Source: an uncultured bacterium (GTDB lineage: Bacteria; Bacillota; Clostridia; Lachnospirales; Lachnospiraceae). Taken from it: a stretch of DNA of 64,000 nt. Every line of letters starts with the position of its first letter. Within the stretch, counting starts at the first letter, position 1. The stretch lies in contig CAJMPJ010000002.1 in the NCBI GenBank assembly GCA_905215155.1, positions 1-64,000 of the forward strand, given 5' to 3'. The notes beneath the pieces are model-generated. The model did no database searches and had not been told where the DNA came from. It saw nothing but the letters and a program-made list of their open reading frames with translations. Shown piece by piece: positions 1-12,112 of the stretch. A program made the translations under genes and the position numbers.

Positions 1-3000
1 CTACCTTCTGTCAGAGGATCACCGGCATTTATTATCTTGCCGTCGATCGGACGGATTCTTGCATCATATGGGATCATATAAGTCTTTGACTCTCCGCTCT
101 CCGGATCTGTTACGATAATCTCTCTCTTCTTCTTGACATCCTTAACAGTAGCAATACCGCCAATCTCAGTTACGATTGCAACACCCTTTGGCTTACGTGC
201 CTCGAAAAGCTCCTCGACACGAGGAAGACCCTGTGTGATATCGCCGCCGGCAACACCGCCCGCATGGAAGGTACGCATAGTCAGCTGGGTTCCAGGCTCA
301 CCGATGGACTGGGCAGCAATAATACCAACTGCTTCGCCTACCTGCACCGGCTGGCCGGTCGCCATGTTGGCACCATAACATTTTGCACAAACACCCATAT
401 GGGATTTGCAGGTCAATACATTACGGATCTTGATCGAATCACGGCCGGTCTTCTCAAGCACTCTCATGACCATAGCGGCACGCTTGGGGGTACACATGTG
501 GTTTGCTTTCACAATCACTTCACCGGTATCCGGGTCTGTGATGGTCTCTGCTATAAATCTTCCTGTGATACGCTCCTCCAGACCCTCAATGGTCTCCTGA
601 CCGTCGGTAAATGCCTTGATCTCCATAAACGGAATATCCTTACCTTCACAGCAGTCGATCTCACGAATGATCATATCCTGGGAAACGTCTACCAGACGTC
701 TGGTCAGATATCCGGAATCGGCGGTACGGAGCGCAGTATCGGAAAGTCCTTTACGGGCACCGTGGGCGGAGATAAAGTACTCCAATACGTCAAGACCTTC
801 ACGGAAGTTAGACTTAATAGGAAGTTCGATGGTGTGACCTGTTGTATCCGCCATAAGTCCACGCATACCTGCAAGCTGTTTGATCTGCTTATCAGAACCT
901 CGGGCACCGGAATCCGCCATCATATAGATGTTGTTGTATTTATCCAGTCCGGTCAAAAGGTCATGAGTCAGCTGGTCATCCGTTACTTTCCATGTGTCAA
1001 TAACTTCTTTATAACGCTCTTCCTCCGTAATCAAACCACGGCGGAAGTTCTTTGCAATCTGGTCAACCGTTGCCTGTGCGTCTGCAATCAGCTTCGGTTT
1101 GCTCTCCGGTACGGTCATATCGGAAATGGATACGGTCATAGCCGCTTTGGTGGAATATTTATAACCAATGGCTTTAATGTCATCCAAAGTCTCCGCTGTC
1201 TGAACTGCACCATGAACATTAATAACTTTTTCAAGAATCTGCTTTAACTGCTTTTTGCCTACATGGAAATCCACTTCCAGTAAAAGCTCATTGCCTTCCT
1301 TGGAACGGTCTACAAAACCAAGATCCTGAGGAACGATCTCATTGAAGATGAAACGTCCCACCGTAGATTCTACAACACCGCTCTTTACGGTACCGTCCGC
1401 CATTTTTTTAGAGACTCTGGCTTTAATTCTGGAATGAAGGGTGACCGCCTGGTTCTCGTAAGCGAGAATGGCTTCGTTTACGCTCTTAAATACCATTCCC
1501 TCTCCCTTTGCACCAGGGCGCTCCTGGGTCAGGTAGTAGATACCAAGAACCATATCCTGGGAAGGAACAGCCACAGGGCCACCGTCGGAAGGCTTCAGCA
1601 GGTTGTTGGGAGATAACAGCAGGAAACGGCATTCTGCCTGTGCTTCTACGGAAAGAGGCAGATGAACCGCCATCTGGTCTCCATCAAAGTCGGCATTAAA
1701 CGCAGTACATACCAGAGGATGAAGCTTAATCGCTTTACCTTCTACAAGAATGGGCTCAAAAGCCTGGATTCCCAGTCTATGAAGGGTAGGCGCACGGTTT
1801 AGCATAACCGGATGCTCTTTGATAACATCTTCCAGTACATCCCAGACTTCCGTCTGAAGACGCTCTACCATCTTCTTGGCATTCTTTATATTATGAGCGG
1901 TTCCGTTAGAAACCAGCTCCTTCATAACGAAAGGTTTGAATAACTCAATGGCCATCTCTTTGGGAAGACCGCACTGATAAATCTTAAGTTCCGGTCCAAC
2001 CACGATAACAGAACGTCCGGAATAGTCTACACGCTTTCCTAAAAGGTTCTGACGGAAACGGCCCTGTTTTCCCTTTAACATATCAGAAAGGGATTTCAAC
2101 GCACGGTTTCCTGGTCCGGTTACCGGTCTTCCACGTCTTCCGTTGTCAATCAGAGCATCGACTGCTTCCTGAAGCATACGCTTCTCGTTGCGCACGATAA
2201 TGTCCGGAGCTCCAAGCTCTAACAGACGGGCAAGACGGTTGTTACGGTTGATGATTCTTCTATATAAATCATTTAAGTCAGAAGTAGCGAAGCGGCCGCC
2301 ATCCAACTGTACCATCGGACGAATATCCGGAGGAATAACCGGAACAACGGTCATGATCATCCACTCCGGCAGGTTACCGGAATTGCGGAAGGCTTCTACC
2401 ACTTCCAGTCTTTTGATAATTCTTGCACGCTTCTGTCCGGTGGCCTCCTTTAACCCTTTCTTCAACTCCTCAGAGTCCTTTTCAAGGTCAATGGACCGCA
2501 AAAGTTCCAGAACAGCTTCTGCACCCATCCCTACACGGAACGCGCCGTGGCCGTATTTTTCTGTTTCTTCCCGAAATTCTTTCTCTGATAAAACCTGCTT
2601 ATACTGGAGTCCGGTATTTCCGGCATCCAGTACAACATAAGAAGCAAAATACAGCACCTTCTCTAAGGTTCTGGGAGAAATGTCGAGAATCAGACCCATA
2701 CGGCTTGGAATGCCCTTAAAATACCAGATATGGGATACAGGAGCAGCAAGCTGGATATGACCCATACGTTCTCTGCGGACACTGGCTTTTGTTACTTCAA
2801 CGCCGCAGCGGTCACAGATAACGCCTTTATAACGGATCTTTTTATATTTTCCACAATGACATTCCCAGTCCTTGCTCGGTCCAAAAATACGTTCGCAGAA
2901 CAGACCGTCTTTTTCCGGCTTTAAAGTTCTGTAGTTGATCGTCTCAGGCTTTTTCACTTCCCCATGGGACCATTCCAGAATCTTTTCCGGAGATGCCAGA

Positions 3001-3056
3001 CCGATCTTGATGGCATCAAATGTCATTGGGTGGTAAGTTTCATTATTCTCAGGCAT
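1..3056 (-). CDS. rpoC: DNA-directed RNA polymerase beta' subunit (3' end cut by window)
   Basis: Largest catalytic subunit of RNA polymerase. The first ~1018 codons are present; the C-terminus lies beyond base 1, so the gene is partial at the window edge, not broken. Seen: the N-terminal zinc site (Cys66, Cys68, Cys81, Cys84), the active-site motif NADFDGDQM at about residues 454-462 that binds the catalytic magnesium, and the second Cys cluster of the GVCAKCYG region near base 400. The ATG at 3056-3054 is chosen because AAGGGAG lies 8 bases upstream and the protein then begins [10 protein letters not shown]. Eighteen bases separate it from the rpoB stop, so the two are co-transcribed. Confidence 0.98.
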   Translation of the reverse strand, partial: MPENNETYHPMTFDAIKIGLASPEKILEWSHGEVKKPETINYRTLKPEKDGLFCERIFGPSKDWECHCGKYKKIRYKGVICDRCGVEVTKASVRRERMGHIQLAAPVSHIWYFKGIPSRMGLILDISPRTLEKVLYFASYVVLDAGNTGLQYKQVLSEKEFREETEKYGHGAFRVGMGAEAVLELLRSIDLEKDSEELKKGLKEATGQKRARIIKRLEVVEAFRNSGNLPEWMIMTVVPVIPPDIRPMVQLDGGRFATSDLNDLYRRIINRNNRLARLLELGAPDIIVRNEKRMLQEAVDALIDNGRRGRPVTGPGNRALKSLSDMLKGKQGRFRQNLLGKRVDYSGRSVIVVGPELKIYQCGLPKEMAIELFKPFVMKELVSNGTAHNIKNAKKMVERLQTEVWDVLEDVIKEHPVMLNRAPTLHRLGIQAFEPILVEGKAIKLHPLVCTAFNADFDGDQMAVHLPLSVEAQAECRFLLLSPNNLLKPSDGGPVAVPSQDMVLGIYYLTQERPGAKGEGMVFKSVNEAILAYENQAVTLHSRIKARVSKKMADGTVKSGVVESTVGRFIFNEIVPQDLGFVDRSKEGNELLLEVDFHVGKKQLKQILEKVINVHGAVQTAETLDDIKAIGYKYSTKAAMTVSISDMTVPESKPKLIADAQATVDQIAKNFRRGLITEEERYKEVIDTWKVTDDQLTHDLLTGLDKYNNIYMMADSGARGSDKQIKQLAGMRGLMADTTGHTIELPIKSNFREGLDVLEYFISAHGARKGLSDTALRTADSGYLTRRLVDVSQDMIIREIDCCEGKDIPFMEIKAFTDGQETIEGLEERITGRFIAETITDPDTGEVIVKANHMCTPKRAAMVMRVLEKTGRDSIKIRNVLTCKSHMGVCAKCYGANMATGQPVQVGEAVGIIAAQSIGEPGTQLTMRTFHAGGVAGGDITQGLPRVEELFEARKPKGVAIVTEIGGIATVKDVKKKREIIVTDPESGESKTYMIPYDARIRPIDGKIINAGDPLTEG

Positions 3057-3074
3057 GAGCGGTTCTCCCTTCTA

Positions 3075-6950
<3,876 letters not shown>

Positions 6951-7041
6951 TGACGTTTCACCCCTGTTTTCTTTCTAATCGTTTCTGTTTTGGGCATAAA
7001 TGTCCCTACAAGGCACACATAGCCACAATAGTGCACATTCC

Positions 7042-7070
7042 ATAATATCATAGTGTTGTCAAGGTGTCAA
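7042..7070 (-). promoter_or_regulatory. sigma-A promoter of rpoBC
   Basis: Reading the minus strand: TTGACA (7065-7070), 17 bases, TATTAT (7042-7047), with TGA just before the -10 giving an extended -10. The predicted start near 7034 leaves an untranslated leader of about 80 bases before the rpoB ATG. A second TTGACA lies a few bases downstream but has no well-spaced -10. Confidence 0.75.
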
Positions 7071-7081
7071 GCATTTTTTGC

Positions 7082-7110
7082 TTGTATTTCCCAATAAAAT
7101 GTGATATACT
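7082..7110 (+). promoter_or_regulatory. sigma-A promoter of the small membrane-protein gene
   Basis: TTGTAT (7082-7087), 17 bases, TATACT (7105-7110), with TGA before the -10. It drives the gene starting at 7159. Its -35 box lies only 11 bases from the -35 box of the divergent rpoB promoter, so the two polymerase sites are back to back and could influence each other. Confidence 0.7.
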
Positions 7111-7158
7111 ATTGCAGATAGGCCCAATTTACAAAATGAACTATTGGAGGTATTCCCG

Positions 7159-7608
7159 GTGAGCACATTTTTAAACGTATTAATCGTGATTCTTTTCATC
7201 GTAGTTGTGGCTCTGGCAGTCCTTTATTTTCTCGGTAAGAAGCTGGAGAAGCGGCAGGTGGAACAGCAGCAGGCATTAGAAGCTGCAGCACAAACCGTTT
7301 CTATGCTGGTCATTGATAAGAAGAAGATGAAACTAAAAGACGCAGGGCTTCCTAAGATCGTGTATGAACAAACACCCAAGTACATGCGCAGAACGAAACT
7401 GCCAATCGTAAAGGCCAAGGTTGGTCCAAAGGTTATGACTCTGATTGCTGATGCCAAGGTATTTGAAGTGCTTCCGGTTAAAACAGAGGCTAAGGTTGTG
7501 ATAAGCGGTATTTACATAACCGAAATAAAAAGCCTTCGAGGGAAAGCGGTCCCGGCAGCACCGAAAAAGAAGAAGTTTTTGGACAGGTTTAAGAAGAATC
7601 AAAAATAG
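7159..7608 (+). CDS. Single-pass membrane protein of unknown function
   Basis: 149 residues. An N-terminal hydrophobic helix (about residues 4-27) is followed by a charged linker (KKLEKRQVEQQQ) and a basic, probably cytoplasmic domain ending in lysine-rich sequence (PKKKKFLDRFKKNQK). No family recognised. I start it at GTG 7159 because GGAGG at 7146-7150 sits 8 bases upstream; an in-frame TTG at 7144 would overlap that ribosome site. The gene is monocistronic, has its own promoter, diverges from rpoB and ends in an intrinsic terminator. The basic tail could bind RNA, ribosomes or acidic lipid, but this is only a guess. Confidence 0.85.
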   Translation: MSTFLNVLIVILFIVVVALAVLYFLGKKLEKRQVEQQQALEAAAQTVSMLVIDKKKMKLKDAGLPKIVYEQTPKYMRRTKLPIVKAKVGPKVMTLIADAKVFEVLPVKTEAKVVISGIYITEIKSLRGKAVPAAPKKKKFLDRFKKNQK

Positions 7609-7633
7609 AATATTGTTGAGATGTTCCTTCGAG

Positions 7634-7677
7634 AACACCGGAGTGCCATGGGATATGGAGCTTCCGGTGTTTTTTTT
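7634..7677 (+). terminator. Intrinsic terminator
   Basis: AACACCGGA (7634-7642) pairs with TCCGGTGTT (7663-7671) and is followed by a run of T to 7677. It ends the transcript of the 149-residue membrane protein. Confidence 0.85.
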
Positions 7678-7784
7678 CAGACCATGATGAATAAAAGGCC
7701 TTATTGAATCTGTTTATCCATGATAGACTGCTCTGTTTTTAATTTGATGGGGTCTATGGGACTGAGTCGTTTCTTCTATATTAA

Positions 7785-7892
7785 TGCAAATATTTTTCGA
7801 TAAGAACCGCCGGCAATCCAGATGATTCTGCAAAAAAACATCTGAATATTGTTGCGGCTGCCGTCGATTTACTGCTTGCAAGAAAAATCTAA
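7785..7892 (+). pseudogene. Possible decayed gene fragment
   Basis: Within the 629-base gap between the membrane-protein gene and sodA, one frame reads CKYFSIRTAGNPDDSAKK then HLNIVAAAVDLLLARKI and a stop, which looks like the C-terminus of a real protein. There is no start codon, and another frame carries a similar short open stretch just upstream (7720-7803). This suggests a frameshifted, truncated gene. I cannot name the family. The rest of the gap up to the sodA promoter is AT-rich and holds nothing I can assign. Confidence 0.3.
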
Positions 7893-8124
7893 ATAATGAT
7901 AAAACTCACTTTTTACTCCCGGAGGACTGTAAGGTTCAACATGAAACCAATCTGTATGTCCATAATACATGTGAAACATATCATTCTATCAACAAGATGA
8001 TTTCTATCTGTATATAATTTCTTTTTTAGTTTCCTGCATATATACATATTATCCAAAAGTAAATTAAAAATAGCATCTATATTTTTATTAATTCAGATAT
8101 TTTTAAAAATAATTAAAAATACAC

Positions 8125-8152
8125 TTGACATTTCAATTGTACATGATATAAT
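8125..8152 (+). promoter_or_regulatory. sodA promoter
   Basis: TTGACA (8125-8130), 16 bases, TATAAT (8147-8152), with TGA before the -10. Both boxes are perfect consensus, so the unrepressed promoter should be very strong, which fits a promoter held down by a repressor. Confidence 0.85.
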
Positions 8153-8166
8153 CAAGCTATAGATAA

Positions 8167-8182
8167 GTTAGTTTTAACTAAC
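8167..8182. promoter_or_regulatory. Inverted repeat at the sodA transcription start (candidate operator)
   Basis: GTTAGTTTTAACTAAC: two perfect 7-base arms around a 2-base centre, lying from about +9 to +24 of the sodA promoter. This is a normal position for a repressor site. It does not match the PerR or Fur box as I know them, so the regulator is unknown. Confidence 0.5.
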
Positions 8183-8237
8183 CACTACAAAATACAAACA
8201 ATTTCTTATTTTAGATAAATTGAAAGGAGTACTTATT

Positions 8238-8858
8238 ATGTACAATCAAATTAAACTTCCATATGCTTATGACGCTTTAGAACCACATATCGACGCTCTC
8301 ACAATGGAGACTCATTACTCCAAGCACCATGCAGCTTATACAAAAAATTTAAATGATGCCGTTCAGAAAGCGGGCATTGAAGAAAAGGAAATCACTTCTC
8401 TTCTCTCTTCTCTGGACAGCATCGCTGATGAAGCGGTTCGTAAAGCCATTCGCAACAATGGCGGCGGTTTCTATAACCACAACCTGTATTTCTCCACCAT
8501 GAGCCCTGACGGAGGCGGACAGCCCCAGGGAACACTTGGACGTGAGTTGGAAAAAACATTCGGCAGCTTCTCAGAATTCCAGGCTGGATTAAGCAATTTG
8601 GCTGCAGGACAGTTCGGGTCCGGCTGGGGCTGGTTATCCGCTAACCGAGACGGCAAACTGATCCTTTCCTCCAGTGCAAACCAGGACAACCCTCTCATGG
8701 AGGGCAACGGCTTTGTTCCAATCCTTGGAATCGACGTTTGGGAACATGCTTATTATCTAAAGTATAAGAACTTAAGAGCCGACTATATCAAAGCATTCTT
8801 CGATGTAATTGACTGGAAGGCGGTCGCTGAAAATTATGATAAAGTGATCGGCGGTTAA
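8238..8858 (+). CDS. sodA: Superoxide dismutase, Mn/Fe family, probably Mn-type
   Basis: Cytoplasmic enzyme converting superoxide to oxygen and hydrogen peroxide; 206 residues, standard length. The four metal ligands are visible: His26 (THYSKHH), His81 (FYNHNLYF), Asp166 and His170 (DVWEHAYYLKY). Gln149 in SANQDNPL and the glycine stretch GGG at 75-77 match the manganese subclass; Fe enzymes usually carry the active-site Gln in the other position. Metal use cannot be settled from sequence. The start at 8238 follows AAAGGAG by 8 bases; an in-frame upstream ATG would overlap that site. It is monocistronic behind a perfect sigma-A promoter, unusual armour in an anaerobe and likely induced by oxygen. 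Confidence 0.96.
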   Translation: MYNQIKLPYAYDALEPHIDALTMETHYSKHHAAYTKNLNDAVQKAGIEEKEITSLLSSLDSIADEAVRKAIRNNGGGFYNHNLYFSTMSPDGGGQPQGTLGRELEKTFGSFSEFQAGLSNLAAGQFGSGWGWLSANRDGKLILSSSANQDNPLMEGNGFVPILGIDVWEHAYYLKYKNLRADYIKAFFDVIDWKAVAENYDKVIGG

Positions 8859-8880
8859 TAAAAAAACGTTGTTATCAAAG

Positions 8881-8940
8881 AAGGAAGGGTTGCCGCAAAA
8901 ATAACTGATTTATGGTTATTAAGCAGCACCTTTCCTTTTC
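8881..8940 (+). terminator. Likely sodA terminator
   Basis: AAGGAAGGGT (8881-8890) pairs with ACCTTTCCTT (8928-8937, one G-U pair), with a second inner stem AATAAC/GTTATT. The 3' arm runs into a short T stretch. It is weaker than a textbook terminator. Confidence 0.5.
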
Positions 8941-8954
8941 AGCTTTTTAACATA

Positions 8955-9010
8955 GAGAAGGGCCGCTGCTCCATAAGTAATCTCTTACTTATGGAGCAGC
9001 GGCCCTTCTC
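8955..9010. repeat. Perfect 26-base-pair inverted repeat between convergent genes
   Basis: Two exact 26-base arms (8955-8980 and 8985-9010) around a 4-base loop TCTC. The repeat ends directly against the stop codon of the minus-strand DUF1934 gene. It probably serves as a two-way transcription block between sodA and DUF1934, but it lacks a clear T run on either side. The length and perfection are more than termination requires. Confidence 0.8.
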
Positions 9011-9457
9011 TTAATTTAGCAGACGGATATCGGCAGTTGCCTTGGAATGGATATCAAGATCTATATCACATTCCGAGACATGCTGATAATTAATGTCCAG
9101 GGTATAAGCTACGTGGACTTTTAAGCGGTCTTCTTCTTCAATTATCTCTATGTCATTGGTGCTGATCCCTATCATAAGTTCGCCGTAGGGAGTCGCATAG
9201 CAGGCAATATTCTTTTTCTCTTTTTCAAATGTCATATGAACGCTGGAACTTCCGCGTTTTATGATATCAAGGCCGGTGGGGCTGATTTTAACGGTATTCT
9301 TTATCACACCTTCAAACCCTTCCTGGATCTCATCATATAGAATGTAGTGGTTGCCGTTTCTTAAAAAATAATCTCCCGTGGTGATCATCTCAACCGTTTG
9401 ATTATCTTCTTCTGCAATCTGCATCCCGCTGATGCTGATCAGAACATCTCTTGTCAT
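9011..9457 (-). CDS. DUF1934 family protein (YwiB-like)
   Basis: 148 residues, no signal peptide or membrane helix. The sequence is rich in alternating beta-strand pattern (MTRDVLISISGMQ, FEGVIKNTVKISPTGLDIIKRG) and matches the small calycin-like beta-barrel family DUF1934, represented by Bacillus YwiB; no biochemical role is known to me. It is the last gene of an operon with murI (11-base gap) and ddl, so a link to cell-wall synthesis is plausible but is only inferred from position. Confidence 0.85.
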   Translation of the reverse strand: MTRDVLISISGMQIAEEDNQTVEMITTGDYFLRNGNHYILYDEIQEGFEGVIKNTVKISPTGLDIIKRGSSSVHMTFEKEKKNIACYATPYGELMIGISTNDIEIIEEEDRLKVHVAYTLDINYQHVSECDIDLDIHSKATADIRLLN

Positions 9458-9468
9458 AGTATACTCCT

Positions 9469-10287
9469 TTAGAACTGTTCGATATTTATCTGTTTTGTCT
9501 CTTTTACCTGTCCCGGAAGAATAGAGGCTGCAAAATTTGTAAAGTTTTCTGCGAGATCGCTGACATAAAAGCGGTATTTGTCCTGGGATTGGTCTTTTAC
9601 TTCACACATCAGACTGTTATCTGTCAGAACCTGCTTTAATTCCAATGCTGTTTCGTATGCAGGGTTTACAAGATTTACTTCCGGTCCCATAACACGCCCC
9701 ACGGTAGAACGCAAAAGGGGATAATGGGTGCACCCCAGTACCAGTGTATCTATAAATTTTCCTTTTAATTCACTTAAATATCTGGAAGCGATTTCATCAG
9801 TAACCGTATCATGAAGCAATCCTTCTTCCACCAGCGGAACGAACAGCGGACAGGCTTTTCCGATTACTTCGATATCTTTTTTCATCGCCTGCATTACCTT
9901 GGTATAAACACCGCTGCGTATGGTTCCTTCTGTTCCAATGATTCCTATTTTATTATTCCGGGTAGATTCTACTGCGGTTTTGGCACCTGCATGGATCACA
10001 CCGATAATGGGGACGGACAGCTCTTTTTCCACCGTCTCCAATGCAAACGCAGTGGCCGTATTACAGGCAATCACAATGGCTTTTACATCCTGAGCCATTA
10101 AAAAGCGGATATTCTGCCGGGTATAGCGGAGGATGGTATCTCTGGACTTTGAGCCGTATGGAAGCCTGGCCGTATCTCCAAAATAGATGATTCTTTCATC
10201 CGGAATCTGTCTCATGATCTCACGGACCACCGTAAGACCGCCTACGCCGGAATCAAAAACGCCGATGGGCGAATTTCTGTCTGCCAT
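9469..10287 (-). CDS. murI: Glutamate racemase
   Basis: Cytoplasmic, cofactor-independent racemase making D-glutamate for the peptidoglycan stem peptide; 272 residues. Seen: FDSGVGGLTV near the N-terminus (catalytic Asp region), the first catalytic cysteine in IACNTATA, and the second in LGCTHYPLLR. It lies 15 bases downstream of ddl, so both D-amino-acid steps of wall-precursor synthesis are made from one message, with DUF1934 behind. Confidence 0.97.
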   Translation of the reverse strand: MADRNSPIGVFDSGVGGLTVVREIMRQIPDERIIYFGDTARLPYGSKSRDTILRYTRQNIRFLMAQDVKAIVIACNTATAFALETVEKELSVPIIGVIHAGAKTAVESTRNNKIGIIGTEGTIRSGVYTKVMQAMKKDIEVIGKACPLFVPLVEEGLLHDTVTDEIASRYLSELKGKFIDTLVLGCTHYPLLRSTVGRVMGPEVNLVNPAYETALELKQVLTDNSLMCEVKDQSQDKYRFYVSDLAENFTNFAASILPGQVKETKQINIEQF

Positions 10288-10302
10288 TTCATTACTCCTT
10301 TA

Positions 10303-11364
10303 TCACTGGCCCCGGACCATAGCATATTCCAGCAACCGGTCAACCAGCTCTTCCTTTGTTACTCCCGCTGCCTCCCAAAGCATGGGATACATGCTGATGG
10401 CGGTAAAGCCGGGCATGGTATTGATTTCGTTAAATATCACACTTCCGTCTTCTTTTACAAAAAAGTCCACTCTCGCCAGCCCAAAGCCGTCAACGGCCTG
10501 GAATACCAGTTTTGCAGCATTCCTTACTTTTTCGGCTGCCCCGTGGGGAAGCTTAGGATTTACCACCGTTTTGGAGTCAGAATTATAATACTTGGCATCA
10601 AAATCATAAAATTCTGCCGCTGCAAGGATCTCTCCAACTCCGGAAGCCTCTGCAAGCGTATTTCCTCCGCCCAATACGGCACATTCAATCTCCCTGCCTA
10701 CGATCATTTCCTCTACCAGGATCTTGCGGTCATGCTCTCCTGCTAAAACAAGAGCAGCCTTCAATTCTTCCCGGTTATCCGCACGGCTGACCCCTTTGGA
10801 GGACCCTGCATTGGAGGGCTTTACAAATACCGGATAGGTAAATTTCTCCTCCACCTTTTTTACAATTGGCTCCAGATCATTTAATTCATGACGCATCACT
10901 GCTATGTAATCCGCCTGTTTGACTCCCAAATCATCTACAATGATCTTCGTATATAATTTATCCATGGATACTGCCGATGCCAGCACTCCGCAGCCCACAT
11001 ATGGAATACCTGCCAGCTCCAAAAGCCCCTGAATGGTTCCGTCTTCTCCGAATAATCCGTGAAGCACAGGGAATACCACATCAGCTTTTACATACTCTGC
11101 TTTTTGTCCATCTAATAAAATCACACTTTTCATGGTAGCATCCGGTGATAAAACTGCGGATATTTTTCCGTTTTTCCAGCTTCCGTCCTCAATCTCTTTG
11201 ACGGAATCCGTTTTGATCCAGTGTCCTTCCTCTGTAATTCCGATGATAAGTAAATCATATTTCTCTCTATTGATATGGTTAATGACATTGATGACCGACA
11301 TGCAGGAAACAACATGCTCTGACGACTGGCCGCCAAATAGTACAACCGCATTCTTTTTGCCCAT
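10303..11364 (-). CDS. ddl: D-alanine--D-alanine ligase
   Basis: ATP-grasp enzyme joining two D-alanines for UDP-MurNAc-pentapeptide; 353 residues. Seen: the N-terminal GGQSSEHVVS motif, the ATP-grasp segment PVFVKPSNAGSSKGVSR, the omega-loop FYDFDAKYYN with the tyrosine typical of D-Ala-D-Ala ligases instead of the VanA/B depsipeptide type, and the metal-binding FNEINTMPGFT near the C-terminus. It is first in the ddl-murI-DUF1934 operon, behind a sigma-A promoter that overlaps the spoIIR control region. Confidence 0.97.
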   Translation of the reverse strand: MGKKNAVVLFGGQSSEHVVSCMSVINVINHINREKYDLLIIGITEEGHWIKTDSVKEIEDGSWKNGKISAVLSPDATMKSVILLDGQKAEYVKADVVFPVLHGLFGEDGTIQGLLELAGIPYVGCGVLASAVSMDKLYTKIIVDDLGVKQADYIAVMRHELNDLEPIVKKVEEKFTYPVFVKPSNAGSSKGVSRADNREELKAALVLAGEHDRKILVEEMIVGREIECAVLGGGNTLAEASGVGEILAAAEFYDFDAKYYNSDSKTVVNPKLPHGAAEKVRNAAKLVFQAVDGFGLARVDFFVKEDGSVIFNEINTMPGFTAISMYPMLWEAAGVTKEELVDRLLEYAMVRGQ

Positions 11365-11398
11365 TTTTTTCTCCTCAACAATTTCTTGAATTAACAGC

Positions 11399-11428
11399 GT
11401 TTATATTATAGCACATATGGTTACAATT
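11399..11428 (+). promoter_or_regulatory. Sigma-F-type (forespore) promoter of spoIIR
   Basis: GTTTA (11399-11403), 15 bases, GGTTACAATT (11419-11428). The -10 fits the sigma-F/G pattern GGnnAnAnT. In Bacillus subtilis spoIIR is transcribed by sigma-F in the forespore, so the match is expected biologically. No good sigma-A promoter is seen for spoIIR. Confidence 0.65.
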
Positions 11429-11432
11429 ACAA
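11405..11432 (-). promoter_or_regulatory. sigma-A promoter of the ddl operon
   Basis: Reading the minus strand: TTGTAA (11427-11432), 16 bases, TATAAT (11405-11410), with TGC before the -10 (extended -10). It occupies the same bases as the sigma-F-like spoIIR promoter on the other strand. Confidence 0.7.
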
Positions 11433-11461
11433 ATAGATTCATGAAAAAAGGAGAACCCCCT

Positions 11462-12112
11462 ATGAAACAGAAACGTGATTTATTCTTATGTATTACATGC
11501 TTATTGCTTGCACTTTTATTTACCATGGCAGAAGGAAGAAGCGCTGATGAAGCACTGGCGGCACGTATTGCACCGGAAATCCTGCGTTTTCACGTCCTGG
11601 CAAACAGTGACAGCACAGACGACCAGAATTTGAAATTAAAAGTACGCACCATGCTCTTAAACACAATATATGAGGAAATGGGAGAGAATGCATCATTAGA
11701 GGAAACAAAAACTTATGTCCGGTCCCATAAGGACAGACTGGAAGAAAAAGCGGAAATGTACATGAGAACTCTGGGATTTGATTATCCCGCACATATGGAA
11801 CTGACCAACACTTACTTTCCTACCAAAACCTATGGCGATATGGTCTTCCCCTGCGGCAATTATGAAGCAGTCAGGGTAAAAATAGGCGAAGGCAAAGGAC
11901 ACAACTGGTGGTGTGTCCTTTATCCTCCGCTCTGCTTTGTGGATTCCTCTTATGCTGTGGTTCCCGATACGTCCAAAGAAATACTGCGGGAATCCATTGA
12001 TGCTTCCGATTATAAAAAATTAAATAAAGAAAGTCCGAAAATCCATATCCGTTTAAAAATAATTGATTTGCTGCAAAAGGATAAGAAACCTATTGCTGCG
12101 AATCCGAAATAA
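11462..12112 (+). CDS. spoIIR: Stage II sporulation protein R
   Basis: Secreted intercellular signal of sporulation: made in the forespore, it acts across the septum to trigger SpoIIGA-dependent cleavage of pro-sigma-E in the mother cell. 216 residues with an N-terminal signal sequence or anchor (FLCITCLLLALLFTMAEG), followed by the conserved block IRFHVLANSDS-like RFHVLANSDSTDDQ, LKLKVR, and the C-terminal GNYEAVRVKIGEGKGHNWWCVLYPPLCFVD. ATG 11462 is chosen because AAAAAGGAG lies 8 bases upstream; an upstream in-frame ATG at 11417 would sit inside the promoter. Its 3' end overlaps the convergent TolC-like gene by 23 bases. It shows that the organism sporulates or descends from sporulators. 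Confidence 0.95.
   Translation: MKQKRDLFLCITCLLLALLFTMAEGRSADEALAARIAPEILRFHVLANSDSTDDQNLKLKVRTMLLNTIYEEMGENASLEETKTYVRSHKDRLEEKAEMYMRTLGFDYPAHMELTNTYFPTKTYGDMVFPCGNYEAVRVKIGEGKGHNWWCVLYPPLCFVDSSYAVVPDTSKEILRESIDASDYKKLNKESPKIHIRLKIIDLLQKDKKPIAANPK

Noticed and set aside
264..1247. A 327-codon open frame on the plus strand
   Set aside because: It lies wholly antisense to rpoC, whose conserved motifs are certain; its sequence is Cys/His-rich, low in any family signal and has no ribosome site.
2188..2640. A 150-codon plus-strand frame inside rpoC
   Set aside because: Shadow of rpoC; composition reflects antisense codons.
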